Shown: positions 6,270-12,891 of the stretch, one piece after another | How the letters are laid out: the number at the start of each line of letters is the position of its first letter | Numbering within the stretch: the first letter of the stretch is position 1 | Source: an uncultured Eubacterium sp. | GTDB lineage: Bacteria > Bacillota > Clostridia > Lachnospirales > Lachnospiraceae | Direction of reading: 5' to 3' | Length of the DNA: 19,557 nt | Assembly: GCA_910584875.1 (NCBI GenBank) | Contig: CAJUDA010000015.1 | Location: 54,064-73,620, forward strand | The notes under the pieces: model-generated | The model's input: the letters and a program-made list of their open reading frames with translations, nothing else | Databases searched by the model: none | What the model was told of the DNA's origin: nothing | Position numbers and translations under genes: made by a program

Positions 6270-7108
6270 GGGAACAACAACTGTTATATCATTATACCGA
6301 TTATCAGGCGCTGGACGGGATCGTGGGGAAGGGGCAGCTCCGGCTGAACAATCTTCTCAATATGAATGATGCGGCGGAGATGCGTCTTTTTATGGAGGGG
6401 CTGTTTACCGCAGTGACAGACCGGCTGCGAAAGGATGGAATGCACGATGCGCTGAAGGCGGTAAAGATGCTGTTCCACGAAGAATCCAAAAAAGAATTCT
6501 ATTATTCTGCCTATGCGGCATGTTTTTCTAAAAACAGGGATGATGCGGCACAGTGGGAGCGCTATGGCAACCATGGGAGAGGAGTGTGTATCGCATTTTC
6601 CAGAGAGGTTCTCCAGAGGATGGCGGCGGGCACGGTGTCGCTGGAGGAAGTATATTACCAGGCAGATATGAGAACCCACAAGCTGGTAGATGTTTTTTAT
6701 GAGCTGGTCAGGGACGCCAGCGGAAATCTGAGAGAGGATACCCGCGTCATGGACTGTCTGGAAGAGGCGTGGATCGCCTCGGCAGCGTTTAAACACCCAT
6801 CCTTTGCCAGTGAGAAGGAAACGAGGCTGGTGGCGTCCCCCTTTTCCCGGAAATACTTTGACGTCGAGCCCTGTTACCATATCTCCACGGAACGGATCAA
6901 AAAGTATTATCCGCTGAATCTTAATAAAATGTGTGACAACGCCGGCTGCAGCCTGGAGGATGCGATCCATGAGATCATGATCGGACCGGAATCCACCCAG
7001 TCTAAGGCAATCCTTGAAGATTACCTCAAAGACACCGGGATGGGGAAACTGGCGGAGAAGGTGGCGATATCCGACTGCCCGCTGAGGAGGAGTTATACGA
7101 CGTCTTAG
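6266..7108 (+). CDS. DUF2971-family protein, possibly ADP-ribosyltransferase-like
   Basis: A 280-residue soluble protein. It overlaps HxlR by 4 nt (ATGA). The DUF2971 signature is clear: LYHYTDYQALDGIVGKGQLR (7-26), LNMNDAAEM (31-39), CFSKNRDDAAQWERYGNHGR (86-105), GVCIAF (106-111), and a late KHPSFASEKETRLVA (176-190). The family is widespread in bacterial accessory regions and has no assigned biochemical activity that I know. The order His-Tyr-Thr near the N-terminus, then a Ser/Trp-Tyr block, then a conserved Glu (E185 in EKETR) recalls the H-Y-E layout of ADP-ribosyltransferases such as DarT. This is a pattern argument only. Its location opposite a macrodomain and a sirtuin makes the idea worth testing. 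A clear terminator follows directly. Confidence 0.8.
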   Translation: MREQQLLYHYTDYQALDGIVGKGQLRLNNLLNMNDAAEMRLFMEGLFTAVTDRLRKDGMHDALKAVKMLFHEESKKEFYYSAYAACFSKNRDDAAQWERYGNHGRGVCIAFSREVLQRMAAGTVSLEEVYYQADMRTHKLVDVFYELVRDASGNLREDTRVMDCLEEAWIASAAFKHPSFASEKETRLVASPFSRKYFDVEPCYHISTERIKKYYPLNLNKMCDNAGCSLEDAIHEIMIGPESTQSKAILEDYLKDTGMGKLAEKVAISDCPLRRSYTTS

Positions 7109-7109
7109 C

Positions 7110-7129
7110 GGGGCGGCGCCCCTTTTTTT
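7110..7129 (+). terminator. Intrinsic terminator after DUF2971
   Basis: GGGGC (7110-7114), loop GGC, GCCCC (7118-7122), followed by seven T residues (7123-7129). It ends the HxlR/DUF2971 operon. It has no T tract on the other side, so it would not stop transcription from the convergent gene. Confidence 0.85.
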
Positions 7130-7150
7130 GCGATCATTGCCATGATCCAA

Positions 7151-8017
7151 TTATGGATATATTTCTTTTGCATCAGCTGGCAGCTTTCTTACATGTTGTA
7201 AAAAACGCAGGCTATTTTCTGCTAGTTCAAAATCGTATATAAAGTTTTGCTGTTTGCTAAGTTCTATCGCTGTACTTTGAAATAAATCACACATTACAAA
7301 AACAGAATTCCATGTTGATTCAATTTCTGCAATGGAGTATGTTGCAAGAAATTGTCTATACTTTTCTTCCGGTAGGTATTTTTTAAAATATTTACCGGAC
7401 TTTCCTGCACTAACAGAAAAATTATTGTCTATACCGATTTTCCATTCCAACAGGCGTTTTAAATGCGGTCTCAAGACAAAATTTATTATATCCATAGCAT
7501 AAGGAAGTTCATTTCTCCATAATCCTTTCGCTACATTATTCAGGCACCACCAAAAATCCGAACAGGCACACTGAAATTCAATTTCCCTGGGCTCTTTGAC
7601 CCAATATCTTTCGTCTGTGGTTTCTTGTGGATCTGGCATGATGCCGTCCTTATCCACAAGGATCTGATACAGTTCAAGATTTGCAAGAGCATTTTCTCTG
7701 GTACATACATGTAAATCCATCCTGTTTCCATCTGCAAATTGTATCTGCCAACCATAACAATTCTCTACGTCCGACGGATAAAAAACATTATCTTCAGGAT
7801 AATGCATATATAAGATTTTGCCAAAACGGTTTATCCATTCCCTGTCTTCGCGAAATGGTTTTGTAGCTGTTACAATATATACAATATCATAATCCTGGAA
7901 AATATCCTTTGGGGCATTTGGATTTGTACGGGAGCCTTCAATATATGCAGCTCGAATAGTTTCTTCCTTAAAAGCAACATCCTTTATTAAAGATATCATT
8001 TCTGCCTCATTGCGCAT
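7151..8017 (-). CDS. Aminoglycoside 6-adenylyltransferase-like nucleotidyltransferase (ANT(6)/AadK family)
   Basis: A 288-residue protein. The start is taken at ATG 8017, 8 nt after GGGAGG; in-frame ATG codons just upstream (8023, 8044) are too close to, or before, the ribosome site. The nucleotidyltransferase core is complete: YIEGSR (25-30), NAPKDIFQDYDIVYIV (34-49) with the paired aspartates Asp42 and Asp44, and DGNRMDLHV (96-104) with the third Asp at 101. The rest is the helical domain of the family, including the region around CACSDFWWCLNNVAKGL. Family members adenylylate streptomycin at the 6 position. Chromosomal relatives in gut Clostridia are common and not always resistance genes. 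The gene follows the kinase gene by 23 nt in one AT-rich operon. Activity against streptomycin cannot be read from sequence alone. Confidence 0.88.
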   Translation of the reverse strand: MRNEAEMISLIKDVAFKEETIRAAYIEGSRTNPNAPKDIFQDYDIVYIVTATKPFREDREWINRFGKILYMHYPEDNVFYPSDVENCYGWQIQFADGNRMDLHVCTRENALANLELYQILVDKDGIMPDPQETTDERYWVKEPREIEFQCACSDFWWCLNNVAKGLWRNELPYAMDIINFVLRPHLKRLLEWKIGIDNNFSVSAGKSGKYFKKYLPEEKYRQFLATYSIAEIESTWNSVFVMCDLFQSTAIELSKQQNFIYDFELAENSLRFLQHVRKLPADAKEIYP

Positions 8018-8040
8018 TTTCATTTCCTCCCTGTAACCGA

Positions 8041-8553
8041 TCATTCAATGTCAACCTGATATTCATCATCAATCAGAAGATAATTAACCTTGTAAATCTG
8101 GCACTGTTCCCATACCCTGGCATTATCCCTGAGTACAGTTTCTATCGTACAGCTTTCGTCATCCATTCTGTTTTCCACAATACCTGCATACTTTTTTATA
8201 TCATCAAAATGATTCATAATATAGTTATCACTCATAACCAGGCAATAATATGTTATGTTTTTCAAATACTCAGATTCAAAATCCTTCGACCACGCAAAGG
8301 GAATATAACATCCTTCCACAATAAGATTCTGTTCATTCTCAATAGCTGTTTTTATCATTTCACACACAATCGGCCATAAATAATCCGTCAATTCTTTCTC
8401 ATCACTGACAGGGGTAAGTGTAGTGTTTCCACTGCGAATAAGTCCCATCTTTAAATGGTCTATGGATAGATACGGATATTTGTATTTTTCAAGTAATTTC
8501 TGAGCAAGTGCGGTCTTCCCTGTGTGAGATGCTCCCGCTATCAAAATGATCAT
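8041..8553 (-). CDS. P-loop kinase/NTPase of the adenylate-kinase-like group
   Basis: A 170-residue soluble protein. Walker A is GASHTGKT (7-14). An acidic position follows the second strand (YLSIDHLKMG, Asp32), and NLIVEGCYIPF (76-86) is where small-molecule kinases of this group have their second substrate-binding strand. GGAGG lies 9 nt before ATG 8553. The size and motifs fit small bacterial kinases annotated as AAA or adenylate-kinase-like; the substrate is unknown. It is the first gene of a two-gene minus-strand operon with the ANT(6)-like gene, a pairing that suggests a self-protection or small-molecule modification unit. A zeta-toxin-like role is less likely, since no antitoxin lies beside it in the same operon. 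Confidence 0.75.
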   Translation of the reverse strand: MIILIAGASHTGKTALAQKLLEKYKYPYLSIDHLKMGLIRSGNTTLTPVSDEKELTDYLWPIVCEMIKTAIENEQNLIVEGCYIPFAWSKDFESEYLKNITYYCLVMSDNYIMNHFDDIKKYAGIVENRMDDESCTIETVLRDNARVWEQCQIYKVNYLLIDDEYQVDIE

Positions 8554-8612
8554 TCAATTACGCCTCCGATCCAGTTAGGTTAATTTTGTTAGTTTCTTAA
8601 GATAATATTAAA

Positions 8613-8621
8613 AGTATAGCA
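8613..8621 (-). promoter_or_regulatory. Extended -10 promoter for kinase/ANT(6) operon
   Basis: On the minus strand TGC-TATACT, an extended -10 element without a good -35 box, about 60 nt before the start at 8553. AT-rich surroundings make this tentative. Confidence 0.35.
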
Positions 8622-8647
8622 TAGCATGAAATATAATTCTACATTAC

Positions 8648-8685
8648 AAAGAAGAAATTTTTTTACAGTTTAGATTTCTTTCTTT
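8648..8685. repeat. Imperfect inverted repeat between divergent genes
   Basis: AAAGAAGAAAT (8648-8658) and ATTTCTTTCTTT (8674-8685) pair with one bulged base and are followed by a T tract. It lies a few bases before the -35 box of the UPF0175 promoter. It could be an operator, or a weak terminator for the plus strand, or chance in a purine/pyrimidine tract. Confidence 0.3.
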
Positions 8686-8690
8686 TTTTA

Positions 8691-8719
8691 TTGTAAGGAC
8701 AAAATATAATGTATATAAT
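8691..8719 (+). promoter_or_regulatory. Sigma-A promoter for the UPF0175 gene
   Basis: TTGTAA (8691-8696), 17 nt, TATAAT (8714-8719). It starts transcription about 35 nt before the gene. Confidence 0.7.
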
Positions 8720-8758
8720 ATAGTTAGGAGAAATTTAAAAAATAAGGAGATGGCTGCT

Positions 8759-9040
8759 ATGACAATGACAAAGGTAGAAATTAATGTGCCTGAGGAAATT
8801 GTACCATATATTGTGCTAGAGGATAAGGACGCACAAATAACAAGAAATGCAATGCTGATCTATCCTTATATCAAAAGAGGTGTCATGTCTTATGGGAAGG
8901 CAGCAGAAATGCTTGGGCTTCATAAGATTGACCTAATTACATTGTATGGCAAACTAGGTCTATCATATTTTGATGAGACGAAAGAAGAATTTGAAGAGGA
9001 TTTGGTAGTATTGAAAAAATTAAGAGATACGTCCGTATGA
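8759..9040 (+). CDS. UPF0175-family protein (antitoxin-like)
   Basis: A 93-residue protein. AAGGAG (8744-8749) lies 9 nt before ATG 8759, so I prefer this start to the ATG at 8750, which touches the ribosome site. The central motif YPYIKRGVMSYGKAAEMLGL is the hallmark of UPF0175, a small helical, DNA-binding-type domain; it is followed by a C-terminal region with DLITLYGKLGLSYFDE. Members usually precede a PIN-domain RNase toxin (DUF3368) and act as its antitoxin. Here the stop overlaps an ATG (ATGA) that opens the broken toxin gene at 9037. The gene may now be an orphan antitoxin or have another regulatory use. Its own promoter looks intact. Confidence 0.85.
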   Translation: MTMTKVEINVPEEIVPYIVLEDKDAQITRNAMLIYPYIKRGVMSYGKAAEMLGLHKIDLITLYGKLGLSYFDETKEEFEEDLVVLKKLRDTSV

Positions 9041-9111
9041 TTGTAGTTTCAGATACCAAACTGATTGAAAGTAGAAAAAATAGAAATGAACTGCAGGAAT
9101 TACCAGAATGA
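9037..9111 (+). pseudogene. Remnant of a DUF3368 PIN-domain toxin
   Basis: ATG 9037 overlaps the UPF0175 stop as ATGA, the standard layout for this toxin-antitoxin pair. The peptide begins MIVVSDTKLI, matching the first strand and the first catalytic Asp of DUF3368 PIN toxins (MIVVSDT-x-x-LI). It then runs out of family pattern and stops at TGA 9109-9111 after 24 residues. The other PIN aspartates are missing, so no nuclease can be made. An internal deletion or frameshift is likely. A 24-residue peptide by chance cannot be wholly excluded. Confidence 0.65.
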
Positions 9112-9133
9112 AGATAGATTGACATCATTTTTG

Positions 9134-9164
9134 CCGTTCGTCGCGAAATTTGACCGTTCGTCGC
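9134..9164 (+). promoter_or_regulatory. Two direct repeats just upstream of -35: activator site
   Basis: CCGTTCGTCGC occurs at 9134-9144 and again, exact, at 9154-9164; the units are 20 bp apart, about two helical turns. Each is preceded by a TTTG stretch. The second copy ends 7 bp before a -35 box. Tandem sites two turns apart directly upstream of a promoter are typical of response-regulator activators such as the LytTR group; that assignment is inference. Confidence 0.6.
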
Positions 9165-9171
9165 ATTGTTC

Positions 9172-9200
9172 TTGCAATCGTAAATGGGTTATGCTATATT
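9172..9200 (+). promoter_or_regulatory. Promoter for the two-repeat surface protein
   Basis: TTGCAA (9172-9177), 17 nt, TATATT (9195-9200), with TGC directly before the -10 box. Confidence 0.65.
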
Positions 9201-9252
9201 GGGAATAGAAACTTTGGGATATTATGTTAGTTTGAGAAAGTGAGGGATTTCT

Positions 9253-10440
9253 ATGAAAGTAGTAAAATGGGTTACGGCGATTTCGATCTGTATGGCGGTG
9301 GCAGTTACCGTTATCGTATTGAACTGGTCAAGGGGAGAAGGAGCAGTCACGGAAGAAACTGATGTGGCTTCTGGCACCAGTACGGTGTCAGGGAGCAGTA
9401 CAAACAAAGAGGAAAAAAGTAAATTTAATACCAATAAATATGGAGAAACTTATGGGGTGGCAGATCCTGAGACTGGAGAAGAACCAGATTTGATTGCTGC
9501 GATTGCCTCTAATGGAAAAGAGGGTTATATAAAACAAAAAGAGTTTGAGGAAAAGGCAGGGGGAAATGTATCATCGCCAAAGGAAGCGGTGGAATTTGAA
9601 AAAAGAACAGCTGGAAAAGTAATTAAAATTCCTGTCTATAATAAGGATGGCGATATAGTGATCGGATATTTTGAACTTACTTCGGGGAGGACGGAAGATA
9701 CTACAGTGAGCAACAGGGAAAATAGATTTGATATTATTCCATTGGATTATAGTATGAGTGCTAAAAAGAAAGTAAAAGGTTACAAATATAGTTATAAAAT
9801 TTGTTCCGGGGTGTGGCGGTATAATAGTGGTAAAGACAAGGGATATTGTGAAGGGATTGTACGCATTAGTAATACCGGGACAAAGAATGTTCCGACAGGA
9901 TATCTTGGAGGTCTGCCCAGATTATATAATAAATCAAAAGAATTGCTTACATCAAGTAAGTGGACTTATAATTCTGTTCCAATTCATATGAAAACGATTA
10001 GCACTAAAAAGGTAAAAGGCAATGGAAAATACTATTATAGTCAGAGCAAAGCCCGTGTATATAATGGTGATGGTTATGATACGTATGTCTGTAACCAATC
10101 ACCCATTATAAAGGTGAATTCAGGCATTGAAGGATATAAAGTAAATAATAGAGGAGAATCTTACGGTTCGGCTTTAGATGAAAATTCTATTGGTGGTGAG
10201 CCGGATTTAATTAAAGCAGTTGGGATTGGCGGTATTCATGGTTATGTGAAAGCAACTGATTTTGAGATAGATAATGATACGCCAAAGGAAGCGGGCATAA
10301 ATAGTTTTTCCAATGGGGAATCAGAAGATATAACAATTCCTTTATATAACAAAGATGGAGATGTCATAGGGAAATTTAGAATTGCTGTAAAAGCAGAAGA
10401 AATAATGTCAGAACATGCTAGCTCAACGGCGCCAATTTGA
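9253..10440 (+). CDS. Membrane-anchored or secreted protein with two GYIK/DGD repeats
   Basis: A 395-residue protein. Residues 5-24 are a hydrophobic segment after MKVVK, without a clear cleavage site or lipobox, so an N-terminal anchor is likely; a Ser/Thr/Gly-rich linker follows (about 30-58). Two copies of one domain flank a distinct middle part. Copy 1 (about 60-142) has KYGETYGVAD, EEPDLIAAI, EGYIKQKEFE and IPVYNKDGDIVIGYFEL. Copy 2 (about 297-378) has NRGESYGSAL, GEPDLIKAVG, HGYVKATDFE and IPLYNKDGDVIGKFRI. I recall similar units in extracytoplasmic parts of Firmicute BlaR1/M56-type and other surface proteins, but no enzymatic motif is seen. The middle (about 155-290) is Lys/Tyr-rich with Cys184, Cys199 and Cys280 and resembles a beta-sandwich. 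GTGAGGG precedes ATG 9253. A probable activator-type promoter controls it. Confidence 0.75.
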   Translation: MKVVKWVTAISICMAVAVTVIVLNWSRGEGAVTEETDVASGTSTVSGSSTNKEEKSKFNTNKYGETYGVADPETGEEPDLIAAIASNGKEGYIKQKEFEEKAGGNVSSPKEAVEFEKRTAGKVIKIPVYNKDGDIVIGYFELTSGRTEDTTVSNRENRFDIIPLDYSMSAKKKVKGYKYSYKICSGVWRYNSGKDKGYCEGIVRISNTGTKNVPTGYLGGLPRLYNKSKELLTSSKWTYNSVPIHMKTISTKKVKGNGKYYYSQSKARVYNGDGYDTYVCNQSPIIKVNSGIEGYKVNNRGESYGSALDENSIGGEPDLIKAVGIGGIHGYVKATDFEIDNDTPKEAGINSFSNGESEDITIPLYNKDGDVIGKFRIAVKAEEIMSEHASSTAPI

Positions 10441-10457
10441 ACCCGCCGTTGAGCTAG
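10418..10457. repeat. 14-bp perfect inverted repeat across the stop codon
   Basis: CTAGCTCAACGGCG (10418-10431) and CGCCGTTGAGCTAG (10444-10457), with a 12-bp loop holding the TGA stop. No T tract follows on either strand, so it is not an ordinary terminator. It encodes the last residues of the protein. Confidence 0.75.
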
Positions 10458-10515
10458 TGAAAATGAAGATAAACAAAGATTTACCATATAATTAAGATAT
10501 GTATCCGTTTTGGTT

Positions 10516-10542
10516 TGGCGGGAAGGGTTTCCCGCCATTTTT
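10516..10542 (+). terminator. Intrinsic terminator between surface-protein and reductase genes
   Basis: TGGCGGGAA (10516-10524), loop GGGT, TTCCCGCCA (10529-10537), then five T residues. It lies only 29 nt before the next start codon, leaving little room for a separate promoter, so the next gene may be transcribed by read-through of this hairpin. Confidence 0.8.
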
Positions 10543-10571
10543 CATCTAATAGAAAGGATCAGGTGCTTATA

Positions 10572-11273
10572 ATGAAAATAACGATCATTCATGGGCAGAG
10601 CCATCGAGGTTCTACCTGTCAAACTGCCAGAATGCTGGCAGACAAGCTGCAGGGTGATGTAACGGAATTTTTTCTGCCAAAAGATTTCGGTGAGTTTTGC
10701 ACTGGATGCACCACCTGTTTTACGGAATCCGAAACACAGTGTCCGCATTATCAAAAACTATCGCCGATTACGCAGGCTATGGATGATGCGGATCTGATCA
10801 TACTGGCAAGTCCCGTCTATGTATATCATGTGACCGGTCCCATGAAGGCATTTCTCGACCATTACGGCTGGCGGTGGCTGGTGCACCGTCCGGAAGAGAA
10901 GATGTTTTCCAAACAGGCTGTCTGTATTTCTACCGCCGCCGGGGCAGGGATGAAAAATACAAATAAGGATATGGCTCACAGTACATTTTTCTGGGGGATC
11001 GCGAAAACCTACCAATTTGGCATCGCCGTCATGGGAACCTCATGGGAAAACGTGGATCCCAAAAAGAAACAAAAGATAGTAAAGAAAATGGATCTGCTGG
11101 CAAAGAAGATCGCAAGGAGACAGGGAACGGTAAAACCATCCATAAAGACAAAAGTATTTTTCTTTTTCCTGCGCCAGATGATGAAACACGGATGGAACAA
11201 AGCGGATGCAGATTACTGGGAGGAAAAAGGATGGACAGGGAAAATACGTCCATGGAAACAAGAAAAATCGTAA
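10572..11273 (+). CDS. Flavodoxin-like NAD(P)H-dependent oxidoreductase
   Basis: A 233-residue soluble protein. The start is ATG 10572, with a modest AGGTG 6-7 nt upstream. The FMN-phosphate loop is IIHGQSHRGSTCQTA (5-19). FCTGCTTCF (42-50) plus Cys57 gives the four-cysteine pattern of the iron-sulfur/flavodoxin reductase group, although such cysteines need not bind a cluster. LIILASPVYVYHVTGPMKAF (75-94) is the second FMN-binding strand and loop. The C-terminal third is basic, with a hydrophobic patch (VFFFFLRQMM), which may touch the membrane or a partner. It likely reduces quinones, nitro compounds or similar acceptors. It is followed, after a hairpin, by a WYL regulator in the same direction. 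Confidence 0.85.
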   Translation: MKITIIHGQSHRGSTCQTARMLADKLQGDVTEFFLPKDFGEFCTGCTTCFTESETQCPHYQKLSPITQAMDDADLIILASPVYVYHVTGPMKAFLDHYGWRWLVHRPEEKMFSKQAVCISTAAGAGMKNTNKDMAHSTFFWGIAKTYQFGIAVMGTSWENVDPKKKQKIVKKMDLLAKKIARRQGTVKPSIKTKVFFFFLRQMMKHGWNKADADYWEEKGWTGKIRPWKQEKS

Positions 11274-11299
11274 AACATGACATACAGATGTCGTGTTTT
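11272..11299. promoter_or_regulatory. Hairpin/inverted repeat before the WYL regulator
   Basis: AAAACATGACAT (11272-11283), loop ACAG, ATGTCGTGTTTT (11288-11299): twelve pairs with one G-U. It starts on the stop codon of the reductase. It may serve as a terminator (the second arm ends in TTTT) or as the operator of the regulator gene; a weak -10 (TAGAAT, 11306-11311) follows. Confidence 0.5.
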
Positions 11300-11332
11300 G
11301 TGTGATAGAATCGTTTTACAGGAGGAGACGAG

Positions 11333-12253
11333 ATGAAGATCGACAGGCTGATCGGTATTCTTTCTGTGCTGTTACAAAAGGAAACGGTCACAGCGCCAGA
11401 GCTCGCGGACCTATTTGAGGTATCGAGGCGGACCATTAACCGTGATGTGGAAGATCTGTGCAAGGCAGGCATCCCTCTGGTGACCAGGCAGGGGATAAAC
11501 GGCGGCATTTCCATTATGAAAAACTACCGTCTGGACCGGACGCTTCTGACCAGACGGGAGATGCAGGATATCCTCGCCGGACTTCGCAGTCTCGACAGTG
11601 TGAACGGCACGAACCGGTACGGACAGCTGATGGATAAGCTGTCTTCCGGCGCATCGGATTTTATGGCAGGAGACCAGTCTGTGCTGATCGACCTCTCTGC
11701 ATGGTATAAAGATTCGCTTGCGCCCAAGATCGAACAGATCCGGGAGGCGATCGACCATGCCCGCAAGTGCGAATTTCTCTACTTTTCTCCCAGGGGTGAG
11801 AGCAGGAGGACGATCGAACCTTATTACCTGATCTTCCGCTGGTCGAGCTGGTATGTATGGGGCTGGTGTGAGGCAAGAGAGGATTTCCGCCTGTTTAAGC
11901 TGAACCGGATGGACGATCTCCGGTTGTCCCCGGAAACCTATGAGAAAAGGAACGTGCCGCTGCCGGATCTGCGCAACGAGAAGATCTTCCCCGGCGGCAT
12001 CCGGGTCAGGGCACTGTTTGATCCCGGCTGCAAATGGCGGCTGGTGGAGGATTTTGGGGCGGGCTGTTTTGAGACACAGGAAGACGGAACCCTTTTATTT
12101 CATGCGGATTATACCAATAAGGAAGAGCTTCTTACCTGGCTGCTGACGTTCCGGGATAAGGTGGAGCTGCTGGAGCCGGAAGAACTGAGGGAGGAAATGA
12201 GGAATGTACTCAGTGAGACACTGGAGATTTACAAAAAAGGAGGGGAAACATGA
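11333..12253 (+). CDS. WYL-domain transcriptional regulator (HTH-11/WYL/WCX)
   Basis: A 306-residue protein. ATG 11333 follows GGAGGAG. Residues 1-60 form a DeoR-like winged helix: RLIGILSVLLQKETVTAPEL, then LFEVSRRTINRDVEDL and the wing GINGGISI. The WYL domain spans about 138-200: EFLYFSPRGESRRTIEPYYL, then SSWYVWGWCEAREDFRLFKL, in which WYV stands for the name-giving WYL. A C-terminal WCX-type part follows, with LLTWLLTFRDKVELLEPEEL. Such proteins are ligand-responsive regulators; ligands are mostly unknown and some bind nucleic acid or nucleotides. Its stop overlaps the next start as ATGA, so it heads a three-gene operon. It probably controls that operon and possibly the flavoprotein gene before it. 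Confidence 0.9.
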   Translation: MKIDRLIGILSVLLQKETVTAPELADLFEVSRRTINRDVEDLCKAGIPLVTRQGINGGISIMKNYRLDRTLLTRREMQDILAGLRSLDSVNGTNRYGQLMDKLSSGASDFMAGDQSVLIDLSAWYKDSLAPKIEQIREAIDHARKCEFLYFSPRGESRRTIEPYYLIFRWSSWYVWGWCEAREDFRLFKLNRMDDLRLSPETYEKRNVPLPDLRNEKIFPGGIRVRALFDPGCKWRLVEDFGAGCFETQEDGTLLFHADYTNKEELLTWLLTFRDKVELLEPEELREEMRNVLSETLEIYKKGGET

Positions 12254-12891
12254 GGTACACATGGCTGGATGAATATTTGTTAAAGAAGAGGGCGGTGACC
12301 AAAGATCTGAAAAAGGAATGGAACTGGATCCGCTACCAGATCGGCGGGAAAATGTTTGCGGCTGTCTGCCTTGACGGGGAAGATAAACCGTATTACATCA
12401 ACCTGAAACTGGAACCCCTGGAGGGCGAGTTTCTCCGGGAACAGTACGAGGACATCATCCCGGGATATTATTCGGACAAACGGCACTGGAATTCCGTGAA
12501 GCCGGATGGCGCGGTGCCGGATGAGCTGCTGAAGGAAATGCTGGATAAATCCTATCAGCTTGTACTGGAAGGCTTTAGCAAAAAGAAGCAGAGGGAAGTC
12601 CTGGGACTGACCTGCTGCGGGACAGAATGTGAAAAATGCGGCGCTTACGGCAGTCTCTGCCAGGGCTGTAATGAAGTGGGCGGGAAGGTGTTTCATGCCC
12701 CGGAAGGCAAGGCGTGTCCAATCTATCAGTGCAGCGTCAGCAAGAATAAGTACGCCACCTGCGCCGCCTGTGACAATCTGCCCTGTCAGATCTGGCAGGA
12801 CACCAGGGATCCGTCTTTGTCCCAGGAGCAGTTTGATGCGACGGTCCATGACCGGGTGACGAATCTGAAAGGAGAATACGATGGCTTTTGA
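12250..12891 (+). CDS. MmcQ/YjbR-like domain fused to Cys-rich DUF3795 domain
   Basis: A 213-residue protein. It overlaps the WYL gene by 4 nt and the GyrI-like gene by 11 nt. Residues 1 to about 115 resemble the MmcQ/YjbR (CyaY-like) fold: WNWIRYQIGGKMFAAVCLDG, LKLEPLEGEFLREQYEDIIP, KRHWNSVKPDGAVPDELLKE and a final helix. Residues 120-205 are a cysteine-rich DUF3795-type domain with eleven Cys (122, 123, 127, 130, 137, 140, 156, 161, 171, 174, 179), arranged as CCGTECEKCGAYGSLCQGC and CAACDNLPC. These probably bind zinc or iron-sulfur clusters. The union of a possible nucleic-acid-binding domain with a metal-rich one in a WYL operon suggests a sensing or stress role. Exact function is unknown. 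Confidence 0.8.
   Translation: MRYTWLDEYLLKKRAVTKDLKKEWNWIRYQIGGKMFAAVCLDGEDKPYYINLKLEPLEGEFLREQYEDIIPGYYSDKRHWNSVKPDGAVPDELLKEMLDKSYQLVLEGFSKKKQREVLGLTCCGTECEKCGAYGSLCQGCNEVGGKVFHAPEGKACPIYQCSVSKNKYATCAACDNLPCQIWQDTRDPSLSQEQFDATVHDRVTNLKGEYDGF

Noticed and set aside
6284..7150. 288-residue open frame on the minus strand
   Set aside because: Antisense of the DUF2971 gene, which has a clear family pattern and a coupled start; the minus frame also crosses the terminator.
8041..8553. Zeta-type toxin
   Set aside because: The Walker A fits, but there is no paired antitoxin in the operon and the other zeta motifs are not evident; kept as a general P-loop kinase.
9134..9164. CRISPR-like repeat
   Set aside because: Only two 11-bp units with a 9-bp gap, next to a promoter; too short and too few for an array.
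10418..10457. Terminator at the end of the surface-protein gene
   Set aside because: The stem is strong but no T tract follows on either strand; the real terminator is at 10516-10542.
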